In this document: in pieces, positions 31,651 through 40,392 of the stretch
Position numbering within the stretch: position 1 is the first letter of the stretch
Layout of the letters: each line of letters begins with the position of its first letter
From: Nitrospinia bacterium
GTDB taxonomy: Bacteria; Nitrospinota; Nitrospinia; Nitrospinales; JAJDAT01
NCBI GenBank assembly: GCA_029261715.1
Contig: JAJDAT010000005.1
Location: forward strand, 1-64,000
Direction: 5' to 3'
DNA length: 64,000 nt
Made by a program: the position numbers and the translations under genes
The notes under the pieces: generated by a model
Databases searched by the model: none
What the model saw: only the letters and a program-made list of their open reading frames with translations
Told to the model about the DNA's origin: nothing

Positions 31651-33825
31651 ATGCAAGCAAACTCCAATTTAGAAAATAATCTCAGGTACTTGTTTTTTTT
31701 CGTTTTTCTGTTTTTTATTTTTGGAGCGTATCTTAGATTTGAAGCTTTTGAGGCGATAAGGATAACTGAATGGGTGACTCGCGATTTTGATCGAGCATTT
31801 CATCTGTTTGATGGGGATTATGTACCTTTGGCAGGGCCGGAAAGAAATGCTGGAGGGAGATTACTAGGCCCTTTTTTGTATGTTTTTTTGACGATTCCTT
31901 TGTTTTTTAGTTACTCGTATGATTCGATATTTGCTTTTAATTTAATTTTAAATTTATCCTCAATCATTTTTTTTCTTTGGTTCACCCGTAAATACTTGGG
32001 TGGGATCACCGCTGCTTTTTCTACAATATTACTTTCCGTCAATCTTGTTCATTTGGATAGCGCTGGGTTTCCTATAAATCCAACCTTTATGTTTCCACTG
32101 ATTTTTGTTTTTTTCTTTTTTTTATTTAAAGTTTCTATAGAAGAAAACACAAAATACCTCTCAGTTATATTTTTGATTATTTCTTTAGGTATCCAGATGC
32201 ATTTTTCAATGGCTACCTATTATCTGATTCCTTTGTTGGTTTTAATAGCATTTAAAATAAAAATAAATCGTAAAGATATTTTTCAGACTTTATTTTTATT
32301 AACGCTCTGTTTTTCCCCCTATCTCATATACAAACAGCAATTCTATGAAACAACAATAAAGATTACTGAGGTTTTTTTCGAGCAGAAGTTCGATTTGTTA
32401 AAGGTTTTAGAAATTGTTTCGCTTCAAAATCTATTCTTTCGGATAAACCAAGGCACTTCGCTGTTTCAATTTTATATCCTCCCCGAATATATCTCAAAAG
32501 CAAGTCAGCTTTTCGGAATTTTAAGTTTTTGGGGGCTTATAGTTTTTACGGCGCAAAAATTTAGAAAAGACGGTTTTGATTCCTGCAGAATAGAAATAGT
32601 TCTACTAATTTCTTTTTATATTCCTGCCTTAATTTACGAAATCACCAATCCCCCAACGTTATGGCATTATTGGCATTATTTTATTTTTATTGTGCCGGTA
32701 ATATTAATGAAAGCTAGATTTCTTTTTTTACTTCTTCAAGTATTTAAAAAGGAATTTTTAAGGAACCTAGTTGTCTTGATAATAATTTTAGGCATTGCAG
32801 GAGATGGATATATAAAATTTAAATTTATAAATATACATAATGAGAATTGGTCGCAGAGCTTTAAGTCTGGAAGCTTTTATAACCCAAAACAGATAAAATT
32901 TATATTTCCAGCTTTAATGGAGAAAATAAATCTTTCTAATGAAGAGTTTTTTACGAATGTGTATTGGGAAGGTGAATCGATACAACCCATTAGATTGATT
33001 GATCCGAAAGGTTTAAACCGTCCGGGGTTGTACAGAAAATATATATCGGATAAGCCTTGCTACTATATTGTTCCAAGAGAGAAAGGTGTCGGTAAGTCGA
33101 TTGGAATTCCAGAAAAGGCTTTTCAAAGATTAAACAATCTTTTCAAAGATAATACAATTAAGTTTGAACGGCAAAATGCTATTTTTGTGTCAAACCTTGC
33201 TCCTGTTGGCTCTAAAAAACTCATCGCTTTTCCTTATAAAAAAAAATATGATCAGCCCTGTTATTCAAATCTATTCAACCCATTTGTGGTTGATGGTAAA
33301 ACAAGAAGTTATTTAAAAGAAAGCGTAGGAATAAATAAGGAAGTTGGGAATAAACTAGCTGTTAGAGAAATATCGAAAAAGGAAGATTACGATGGCGATT
33401 CAAATCTAATAAGTTGGGAAAAAACGACACTATTTTTTCATCCTGAATTAAACGTTCCAATTAAAGTTATGATTTCGATCAACAAGCAGAAAGGGAAATA
33501 TCGTTTACGTAGCGATATTTTTTACTATAGTTGGGGGAAAAAGTTAAAAGATTTAATTCAAATTAAGCAGATAGACTTGCAAATAGCGACAGATGATTTG
33601 TCTGCGAATGCAAAGGTTACTTTAGTCCCTATCATAGAACCTGAGTCGTGGATTGCCAAAACCTCACATAGTTTAATTGTAGAAAATTTTCATTGGTATC
33701 GGGATGTTGATTTGCCTGCCAATTTTAACTTAAAAAAAGGAAAGTTCTCTCTAAAGTTCTTGGGGAAAACATTTTTAGTGAACAGAGCTAATTCTTGTTG
33801 CTTAGAATTTGAAATTCCGACTTAG
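31651..33825 (+). CDS. GT-C fold membrane glycosyltransferase-like protein
   Basis: A very AT-rich gene for a 724-residue membrane protein. About ten to eleven helices occupy the first 420 residues, starting after a short cytoplasmic tail. The first large periplasmic loop contains RDFDRAFHLFDGDYVPLAGP, which places an acidic residue pair where GT-C enzymes bind polyprenyl-phosphate sugars. The remaining 300 residues form a soluble domain, probably periplasmic and beta-rich near the end. I chose the ATG at 31651 over a GTG at 31621 because the intervening residues lack homology value; neither has a clear Shine-Dalgarno. The acceptor is unknown. Confidence 0.7.
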   Translation: MQANSNLENNLRYLFFFVFLFFIFGAYLRFEAFEAIRITEWVTRDFDRAFHLFDGDYVPLAGPERNAGGRLLGPFLYVFLTIPLFFSYSYDSIFAFNLILNLSSIIFFLWFTRKYLGGITAAFSTILLSVNLVHLDSAGFPINPTFMFPLIFVFFFFLFKVSIEENTKYLSVIFLIISLGIQMHFSMATYYLIPLLVLIAFKIKINRKDIFQTLFLLTLCFSPYLIYKQQFYETTIKITEVFFEQKFDLLKVLEIVSLQNLFFRINQGTSLFQFYILPEYISKASQLFGILSFWGLIVFTAQKFRKDGFDSCRIEIVLLISFYIPALIYEITNPPTLWHYWHYFIFIVPVILMKARFLFLLLQVFKKEFLRNLVVLIIILGIAGDGYIKFKFINIHNENWSQSFKSGSFYNPKQIKFIFPALMEKINLSNEEFFTNVYWEGESIQPIRLIDPKGLNRPGLYRKYISDKPCYYIVPREKGVGKSIGIPEKAFQRLNNLFKDNTIKFERQNAIFVSNLAPVGSKKLIAFPYKKKYDQPCYSNLFNPFVVDGKTRSYLKESVGINKEVGNKLAVREISKKEDYDGDSNLISWEKTTLFFHPELNVPIKVMISINKQKGKYRLRSDIFYYSWGKKLKDLIQIKQIDLQIATDDLSANAKVTLVPIIEPESWIAKTSHSLIVENFHWYRDVDLPANFNLKKGKFSLKFLGKTFLVNRANSCCLEFEIPT

Positions 33826-33947
33826 GTTGTATAGGTACAATAGTGAATTAAATTGATGATGGGTTACATCTAATCCAATTCATACAACTAACCTACACAC
33901 TAAAACTAAATTTTAAAATTTCTTGGATTAAACTATTTCCAATATTT

Positions 33948-34172
33948 TTAATTCAAACTAGGTATTTCTTGAGGAACTGATAGATCGCTTGTTAATTGAG
34001 AAAGTTCATCAAGGCTTAAAATTAGATTGATGACATCCAAGTTTTGGATTAAGTTTTTTTCCTGTAATTCTCCTAGAACTGTTTTTACTTCATCTGAGGA
34101 AGAGATAGCTTGAAATAATGTTGAGTAGATTTTTTCATAAACCCAATCTTGATTTGCATAGTTGGCTTCCAT
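33948..34172 (-). CDS. Small acidic helical protein of unknown function
   Basis: 74 residues, soluble and acidic, mostly helical (DWVYEKIYSTLFQAISSSDE, then LGELQEKNLIQNLDVINLIL). The gene is supported by AGGAG six bases before the ATG at 34172. I recognise no family. It stands alone on the minus strand between the GT-C gene and hemB, so context is uninformative. Confidence 0.5.
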   Translation of the reverse strand: MEANYANQDWVYEKIYSTLFQAISSSDEVKTVLGELQEKNLIQNLDVINLILSLDELSQLTSDLSVPQEIPSLN

Positions 34173-34630
34173 AAAATCTCCTAAAATAGATATTGTTTAT
34201 TTCATTTCGTCAAAAAAGTGTAATTCCTTTACTTATAAGCAGGTTGCGTGCCAAAAATTTATTTGAAAGTGATTGAATTATAAGTGTTTGTATTTAAAGT
34301 TGTTGTTGGGGTTCTTTTCTGTGGGGAGGATAGCCAAAAAAATGACGATCCTCGTTTAATAGTTTTTGTGTATTTGAATAGAGGGAGTGAAATAAATTCT
34401 AACTTTCTAAAAGTTTAGTGAGATTTTTGAAATTCCACCCCAAAAACCTTAATTAGCTATATTGGATAAAAAAGAGGCTTTAAAGAAAGTAGGTTTTTGA
34501 AAAAAGAGCTTTTCATGAGTGTTTGCGATTGGCTCTGGATAATGAAATAATAAATTCTTGTTTAAGAAAATATGAAATCAAGCTTTTAGCCACTTTGTTA
34601 CCATAAAGATTAATTTTACTTAGGATAAAA
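34173..34630. other. Long AT-rich intergenic region before hemB, no gene seen
   Basis: 458 bases hold the ribosome-binding site of the minus-strand small protein at the left end and the hemB leader at the right. A GAGGAT (34326-34331) and ATCCTC (about 34348-34353) pair could form a weak hairpin. No frame with a start signal or recognisable product was found on either strand. Confidence 0.5.
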
Positions 34631-35614
34631 ATGCCTTTTCCGATTCATAGATTGAGAAGATTGAGAAAAACCGACGCTATCATGCGAATGGTACGCGAAA
34701 ATAAAGTGTCCGTTGACGACCTAATTTATCCATTATTCGTTTGCGAGGGCAAAGGAGTTAAGACCGAAATTAGTTCTATGCCAGGTAACTATCGTTGGTC
34801 TATTGATTTACTAGCGAATGAAGTTAAGGAGTGTTGGAATTTAGGAATTCCTGCGGTTATTTTATTTGGGATTCCGGATAAAAAAGACGCTCGAGGTAGC
34901 GAAGCATATAATCCTGACGGTATTGTTCAACGTGCTATTCAAGAAATTAAATCGGCGGTTCCCGAAATAGCGGTAATAACTGACGTGTGTATTGATGAGT
35001 ACACGGATCATGGCCATTGTGGATTGGTTGAAAACGGACAAATTTTAAATGACCCCACTTTAGAGCTTTTGGCTAAAATGGCTTTAACTCACGCAGAGGC
35101 GGGTGCAGATATTGTCGCTCCTTCAGATATGATGGATGGAAGGGTAGGAGCTATTAGAAAAGCTTTAGACCAGTCTGGATTTGGCGATAGTATCATAATG
35201 TCATATGCCGCTAAATATGCGTCTGCGTTTTACGGACCCTTTAGGGAAGCGGCAGATTCGTCCCCTCAGTTTGGGGATCGATGTTCTTACCAGATGGACC
35301 CTGCTAACGGTGAAGAAAGTGTCCGTGAAGTTGCCCAAGATATTGAAGAAGGAGCCGATATTGTAATGGTAAAACCGGCTTTGTCATATTTGGATGTTAT
35401 TTATAAGATTAAAAAAGAGTTTTCGGTTCCGCTTGCCGCTTACAATGTGAGCGGAGAGTATTCTATGGCGCATGCAGCTTCGGAAAAAGGGTGGTTGGAC
35501 GGCGATCGGGTTATTATGGAGGTACTACTCTCCATAAAAAGAGCTGGAGCGCAAATGATACTGACTTACTCAGCCAAACACGCGGCTAAAATTATTCAAA
35601 ATATTGTTCCTTAA
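34631..35614 (+). CDS. hemB: Delta-aminolevulinic acid dehydratase (porphobilinogen synthase)
   Basis: Condenses two 5-aminolevulinate molecules to porphobilinogen in heme/tetrapyrrole synthesis. Of 327 residues, catalytic lysines are K195 (SYAAKYASAFYGPFR) and K248 (VMVKPA). The metal region is DVCIDEYTDHGHCG, with C120, D122 and C130: two of the three cysteines of the classical zinc site remain and the middle one is Asp, a variant I recall from actinobacterial enzymes. Length and the rest are standard. The following gene starts four bases after the stop, implying coupling. Confidence 0.97.
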   Translation: MPFPIHRLRRLRKTDAIMRMVRENKVSVDDLIYPLFVCEGKGVKTEISSMPGNYRWSIDLLANEVKECWNLGIPAVILFGIPDKKDARGSEAYNPDGIVQRAIQEIKSAVPEIAVITDVCIDEYTDHGHCGLVENGQILNDPTLELLAKMALTHAEAGADIVAPSDMMDGRVGAIRKALDQSGFGDSIIMSYAAKYASAFYGPFREAADSSPQFGDRCSYQMDPANGEESVREVAQDIEEGADIVMVKPALSYLDVIYKIKKEFSVPLAAYNVSGEYSMAHAASEKGWLDGDRVIMEVLLSIKRAGAQMILTYSAKHAAKIIQNIVP

Positions 35615-35618
35615 GGTT

Positions 35619-36551
35619 ATGAAATCTAGTCCCATCCACTTACTTTTAAGCGAAACAGTTTTAATTACGTTGGCTATAGGGATTATCTTATTAGAATATA
35701 ATGTTCAAATTTTTGAACGAGGTATCGGACTTTACTTAAAATGGCATAATCATGAGCGCCCTCAGTTGGGGAGAATGTGGGACCGTGACAGACAAAAAAT
35801 TGTTGCGCAAAGAAAAATTCAATCTCTCTTAGCTTCGGTAAGCGTTAAAGAACGTACAAGCGAATCAATAGACTCTTTCAGCAAGTTATTTGAAAACTTA
35901 AACTCAGCGTCATCGCAAGTAATATCTAGAGATAAGTTCTTACAATTATTTTTTGATTATCCTGGACAGTGGAACCGAAAAATAGTGTCTCCTCTAGACA
36001 TGATTGAAATCGATTCTAATAGTAAATGGGATCGAGTTTTAATTGCGCGCTTTGGAATATGGCTCACATTGAGTTTTATCGATAAAGATAATATTCCGTT
36101 AAAAGAGTTTCATGTTTCGATGGATACCTTGAATGAAATTCAGTCGACGCGAACTGTCCAAAAAGGTAAATTGGAAGAGGCAGGTTTTAGGGACGAAAGA
36201 ATTTTTGATTTTCATCAATTTGTTAGCGTTTTAAAAACGATGGACCCTGCTTCTCAAAGCGCTTTGTTTCCAGATCCACAATGGTTTCTTTCAAGGGATT
36301 ACCATGTTACTCGAATTGGATTTGCGGACTCGAACGATATGGGAGGTTTTGAAGCTCCCTTGATTTTTGGAATCGAGTACGACACAGGTTATTACCCTAA
36401 CGTGTTGTTGATTCCTGTTCCCTTAGAAGTTTCTCACAATTTATTATCGCAAATTGATCCTGAAGAAAATGATGACGAATTGACAGATTCAAATTCCAAA
36501 GAAATTGAATATGAAAATGAGGAATTAGATGGTATTAATTTTGAAGGATAG
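35619..36551 (+). CDS. Single-span anchored protein of unknown function
   Basis: 310 residues with one N-terminal membrane helix (about 8-28, LLLSETVLITLAIGIILLEY) and a large soluble part of mixed structure with an acidic tail. I do not recognise it. Features worth noting: a WDRDRQKIVAQRKIQS helix after the membrane anchor, and a FHQFVSVLKTMDPASQSALF segment. The ATG at 35619 follows hemB so closely that its AAGG site lies inside the hemB stop region. Alternative upstream start: TTG at 35604. Confidence 0.6.
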   Translation: MKSSPIHLLLSETVLITLAIGIILLEYNVQIFERGIGLYLKWHNHERPQLGRMWDRDRQKIVAQRKIQSLLASVSVKERTSESIDSFSKLFENLNSASSQVISRDKFLQLFFDYPGQWNRKIVSPLDMIEIDSNSKWDRVLIARFGIWLTLSFIDKDNIPLKEFHVSMDTLNEIQSTRTVQKGKLEEAGFRDERIFDFHQFVSVLKTMDPASQSALFPDPQWFLSRDYHVTRIGFADSNDMGGFEAPLIFGIEYDTGYYPNVLLIPVPLEVSHNLLSQIDPEENDDELTDSNSKEIEYENEELDGINFEG

Positions 36552-36578
36552 CAATCGAAAAATTGATTAGTCTGTTCT

Positions 36579-37232
36579 TCATGTTTCTTGCTTGGTTAGA
36601 GGGCTTTTAAGTAAAAAAATAACAATTATCCCTGCCACAAACCCTATCAAATGACCCAACCAAGCAATTTGGGTTTCCGTTTGAGCAATACTGACAAACG
36701 CAAAGACCTGCCAGAATATCCAAAAAAATATGTAAACAAACGCTGGAGTTTTTAGAATATTAAAATAAAAAACCCAGAAAAAAAGTGTCAAAATCTGAGC
36801 TTTAGGAAATAAAATAAGGTAAGCTCCTAAGACTCCAGATATAGCTCCGCTAGCGCCAACAAGAGGAATGTTTTTCACATCCGAGAAAAATGAGAAACCT
36901 ATGAATGATAAAATTCCACAAGCTAGATAAAAAATTAAAAACTTTATCGGGTTAATCAGGTTCTCGATACGATTTCCAAATACCCATAAGAAAAGCATGT
37001 TGCCAATTAAATGTCCCCATCCAGCGTGGAGAAAAAGAGATATAAGGATTGTGGGAGCTTGACCTATTGGATTCTTAAATAACTCCTCCGGTATAAATCC
37101 GGAAGTGGGCATATAAGCTTCATTGGTGAGTCCAAACTTTCTACTAATGAAGAAGTAAAAATTTAGAAAGATAATTAACAGAATGGCGAGAGGAAACTTT
37201 AAAGGAGCTTTTTCGTCTTTTAAAGGCAACAT
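36579..37232 (-). CDS. Rhomboid-family intramembrane serine protease
   Basis: Six-helix membrane protein of 217 residues. The catalytic serine S128 sits in GASGAISG and its partner H194 in WLGHLIGFVAG; the oxyanion-site H74-x3-N78 is in GHLIGNML. All three hallmarks are intact, so it should cleave transmembrane substrates. It stands on the minus strand between unrelated plus-strand genes. Substrates unknown. Confidence 0.93.
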   Translation of the reverse strand: MLPLKDEKAPLKFPLAILLIIFLNFYFFISRKFGLTNEAYMPTSGFIPEELFKNPIGQAPTILISLFLHAGWGHLIGNMLFLWVFGNRIENLINPIKFLIFYLACGILSFIGFSFFSDVKNIPLVGASGAISGVLGAYLILFPKAQILTLFFWVFYFNILKTPAFVYIFFWIFWQVFAFVSIAQTETQIAWLGHLIGFVAGIIVIFLLKSPLTKQET

Positions 37233-37323
37233 GAAAGATCTCCTCTAGAAGTGGCAATTAAAAAAGCCAATTGGTTCGTGCAAAAAAGTGAAAAAACAAA
37301 ACGGGGTGTTATCGTTGCGCCTA

Positions 37324-37332
37324 TGTTAAAAT
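37324..37332 (+). promoter_or_regulatory. Putative extended -10 promoter for the NACHT-FGE gene
   Basis: TG (37324-37325), one base, then TAAAAT (37327-37332), the same TATGTTAAAAT string as upstream of oppB. A leader of about 80 bases would precede the ATG at 37421. No good -35 box is visible. Confidence 0.35.
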
Positions 37333-37420
37333 TTCCTTTAAATTAAAGCTAGTTAATTCATGTTTTGTAGTTGCTTAGCGTTTTTTGAAAAAATTTTAGA
37401 AATATTAAGGTTTAAATTTT

Positions 37421-39988
37421 ATGGCGGAGAATAACAACTCATCTGATGACTTGGAAGATAAAGAGTTTCAAGTTTCTCATAAAGAAAATGATGAGATTTT
37501 AGCGCCAGAAAACCGAGAAGACGATGTTGATTGGGTTATTTCCACTTATAGAAAACATGCTTTAAAAGCAGTTACCGAAGAATTAAACGCAAAGCTTGGG
37601 CCAAATAGAGATAAGAAGAGCTATATCCCTCCAATTGTTTTAGATCGTAATCCGATTAATTTTAGACAAAGTTTGCAAGACTTAGTTTTCCCCACCCCTA
37701 GAGAAGTAAATGAAGATTTATTAGAGTTACCCAATGGCCGAGTTATGTTGCAAAGCGCTTCGGGAATGGGGAAAACCATTTTTTTGAAAATTTATCAAGA
37801 AATTTTATTAAAAGAAGATTCATCGAGTCAGTGGTTCCCGTTGCCTGTTTATTTTCCCTTGGAAGAATTGCCAGAAGGATCGGGGTTGTCTTTTTTACTT
37901 GAAAAAGTTTTTGACATAATCGTTGACCTAGTTATGCGGGAACAAGATTCTGATCCTAATGCGAGCTTAGATTCCGAGGCTTTATTAGAGACTGTTCAGT
38001 TTCTGTATGGTGAAAGCAAGATTTTGTTTTTTTTAGATGGGCTGGATCGACTAATTCCTACAGATCGACTGCAAGCATTTAATAAGTTAGTGCTCGAGGG
38101 AGATACTCTTGGTAGTAATTTTATCTTTTTAGCTTGTAGGTCCTTTGACTTTGGTCCGATAGCCGACGAATCTATTTTAAAAAGAGGAAATGAAGCTTTT
38201 TTTCAAATATCTTTTGATGTCATCAGCGAGCGTTCTCAAAAAATATTTTTAGGAGATAAGAAGACCAAGGCTTTGGACAAGCTTTGTCTATTTAATTCTG
38301 AATTGTTGACTACTCCTGCGCTTTTAAGGATGGTTAAAAATGCATACGATCCGGAACGGGACGAAACAATAACACAAACGATTTTATATGACCGTTATTT
38401 AGAATATCTTTCTAGCCCAGAATATATAAGGGATTCTATTGCTAAGAGGAACGAATCGATACAATCAGAATCCGATGAGGAGAATTCCTCTATAGATGTA
38501 GATGCTATTAAAACGGGTGATGAATTAGAAAAGAAGATTGAAGACGACGATCAAGAAATTATCGAACAGGCTTTAACGAGGGTTCCAATAAATTTTAATC
38601 GACTTGAAAAGATTTCATTGGAATTAGCGCAAAGCGGTTGGTTCCAACGTACAGAAGAAATCGAGAAAGGTGTCGATTTAAAACGCCTTCTAAATACTGA
38701 TGAAGAAGAAGCTAGTATTTGGATTGATGATGAACTGGTTCCCGAACTTAAGGAGTTAGTTTATGTTTATGGAAAACGGTGGGAGTATATCCACTCATCG
38801 TTTCAAGAATATTTCGCGGCTCAAGCTTTATCTAAAAGAAGCGACTGGAAGACTATTACTGCAAAATATTGTCGTGATGAACGATGGCAAGAAATCTTTA
38901 AATTCTTTGCTGGTTTGACTCCTGATCTTAATAACGATTTATACGACATTTTTTTCCAAGAAGGCGCTTTATTCCCGGCGGGGAATGCAATCATGGAAGC
39001 AAGGGGTTTGGATGAGTTTCATAAATCGATTACTGGACAATTCTTAAAATATCAGTGTAAAGAAAGCTTCCCGCAATTTGTTCGATTTCGTTTGCACCAA
39101 CCTAAAAATATAATTAATTCGTTTGATCAAGCAGATTTAAAAAAGCTCATTGTTAATCTGTTAAGTCGTGAAAAACGCGATAGCCGAATTTTATTTGGCG
39201 TATTTGAATTACTTTTAACTTTATATGGCATAGATTTATTGGAAATAATCGACTGTCAAAACTTTGAATCCCTAAATAGCATTTCAGAGTTACAACCATT
39301 CATGGCCGAATCAAAGAATTTTGAAATAGTCGACCAAGAAACGATGCAAAAATGGGGTGAGTTACTGACGGTTACTGAAAGTAAGTTTATTTATCAGGAT
39401 GAAAAAGACGAAGAAGACCATGTTTTTCTAAAAGAATTTTCAATGATGAAGTTCCCAGTAACAAATGCTCTATATTGTCAGTTTGCCCCCAATTACCGTT
39501 TATTATTTCCAAGATATTCTAAAGAAGTAAATGAGCCTGTAATCGGCGTTAATTATTACGAAGCTAATATATTTTCTATATGGATGGGATTACGCCTGCC
39601 CACGGAAAAGGAATGGGAAAAATCGGCAAGAGGGTGTGATGGACGAGATTACCCCTGGGGGGAAGCTAGTGGTTATCAGTCTGGGTATACAAATACGGGA
39701 GATTTCGTTGAAGGAAAGGCCACTCCGGTTGATAAATTTGAACCCGGAGTTTCCCCATATGGATGTTATGATATGTCTGGAAACGTTTGGGAATGGTGCG
39801 TCCAGTTGCATGCTTCTCGATATACTACTCAAAGGATAGTTCGGGGAGGTTCTTGGTTAAATTATTTAGTTCATGCAAAATGTATATATAGAAATTCTTT
39901 TGACCCTTCCGAACGCTATCCATCTATTGGGTTTAGATGCTGTTCATTGGGCAGTACAGAACTGGAAGAGGAAGAAATAGATTGGTGA
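37421..39988 (+). CDS. NACHT/STAND NTPase with FGE-sulfatase-like C-terminal domain
   Basis: 855 residues. After an acidic N-terminal extension (about 100) comes a NACHT-type P-loop NTPase: Walker A ASGMGKT at 113-119, Walker B-like ILFFLDGLDRLIP with D206 and D209, and a winged-helix-like stretch ending YIHSSFQEYFAAQALSKR, typical of NACHT modules. A helical linker (about 500-660) leads to a formylglycine-generating-enzyme/C-lectin fold: GLRLPTEKEWEKSARG, DMSGNVWEWC, RIVRGGSW, YPSIGFRC. The catalytic cysteine pair of true FGEs is not at its place, so this domain probably binds rather than oxidises. A sensor with a signalling ATPase is the likely role. The gene is monocistronic. Confidence 0.85.
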   Translation: MAENNNSSDDLEDKEFQVSHKENDEILAPENREDDVDWVISTYRKHALKAVTEELNAKLGPNRDKKSYIPPIVLDRNPINFRQSLQDLVFPTPREVNEDLLELPNGRVMLQSASGMGKTIFLKIYQEILLKEDSSSQWFPLPVYFPLEELPEGSGLSFLLEKVFDIIVDLVMREQDSDPNASLDSEALLETVQFLYGESKILFFLDGLDRLIPTDRLQAFNKLVLEGDTLGSNFIFLACRSFDFGPIADESILKRGNEAFFQISFDVISERSQKIFLGDKKTKALDKLCLFNSELLTTPALLRMVKNAYDPERDETITQTILYDRYLEYLSSPEYIRDSIAKRNESIQSESDEENSSIDVDAIKTGDELEKKIEDDDQEIIEQALTRVPINFNRLEKISLELAQSGWFQRTEEIEKGVDLKRLLNTDEEEASIWIDDELVPELKELVYVYGKRWEYIHSSFQEYFAAQALSKRSDWKTITAKYCRDERWQEIFKFFAGLTPDLNNDLYDIFFQEGALFPAGNAIMEARGLDEFHKSITGQFLKYQCKESFPQFVRFRLHQPKNIINSFDQADLKKLIVNLLSREKRDSRILFGVFELLLTLYGIDLLEIIDCQNFESLNSISELQPFMAESKNFEIVDQETMQKWGELLTVTESKFIYQDEKDEEDHVFLKEFSMMKFPVTNALYCQFAPNYRLLFPRYSKEVNEPVIGVNYYEANIFSIWMGLRLPTEKEWEKSARGCDGRDYPWGEASGYQSGYTNTGDFVEGKATPVDKFEPGVSPYGCYDMSGNVWEWCVQLHASRYTTQRIVRGGSWLNYLVHAKCIYRNSFDPSERYPSIGFRCCSLGSTELEEEEIDW

Positions 39989-40392
39989 TTTTTAAATTAA
40001 ATACTATAAAAAAGGTATAATAAAGTAAAAAAAAGCTTGATTAATTAGAAAATAAGCCGAAAAACTATAGAACACTATAAATTAACAATCTCATTAGTTT
40101 GCTGTTTATTTAAACGGCGAGCATTAAGTAATTGTAAAAAAGTTGCATAGTTTGGCTTATGGCATAGTTTCGAGATGGTTTTTATCGTTAATACACCGAA
40201 TTATTTAGTTTTTTGACAAAATTCCTTTGTTTTATTGAAGAATTTACTAATTAGTCGATAATTTTTGATAAAATTCCAATTTCACTCAGATAATTTGATA
40301 AGAATAGAAAAAAAGCTATATTTTGGCCTATATTAAAGAAAACTAAAGTCAAAAAAAGGTTTTTCGAAGTTTAAACCTGGAGAAAGAATTAA
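39989..40392. other. AT-rich intergenic region with a direct repeat
   Basis: 404 very AT-rich bases between the NACHT gene and the REC-HD-GYP gene. Apart from the direct repeat annotated separately I see no gene, no retroelement template-like copy of the preceding FGE 3' end, and no terminator with a clear U-tract. Confidence 0.5.
40210..40277 (+). repeat. Direct repeat TTTTTGAYAAAATTCC, two copies
   Basis: TTTTTGACAAAATTCC (40210-40225) and TTTTTGATAAAATTCC (40262-40277) differ at one base and are 52 bp apart, about five helical turns. They lie 115-180 bp upstream of the REC-HD-GYP/motAB genes and could be tandem binding sites for a regulator. Confidence 0.45.

Noticed and set aside
37421-40392. 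Diversity-generating retroelement with the FGE-like 3' end as variable region
   Set aside because: FGE/C-lectin folds are common DGR targets, but no reverse transcriptase and no template-like copy of the gene's 3' end is present here or downstream.
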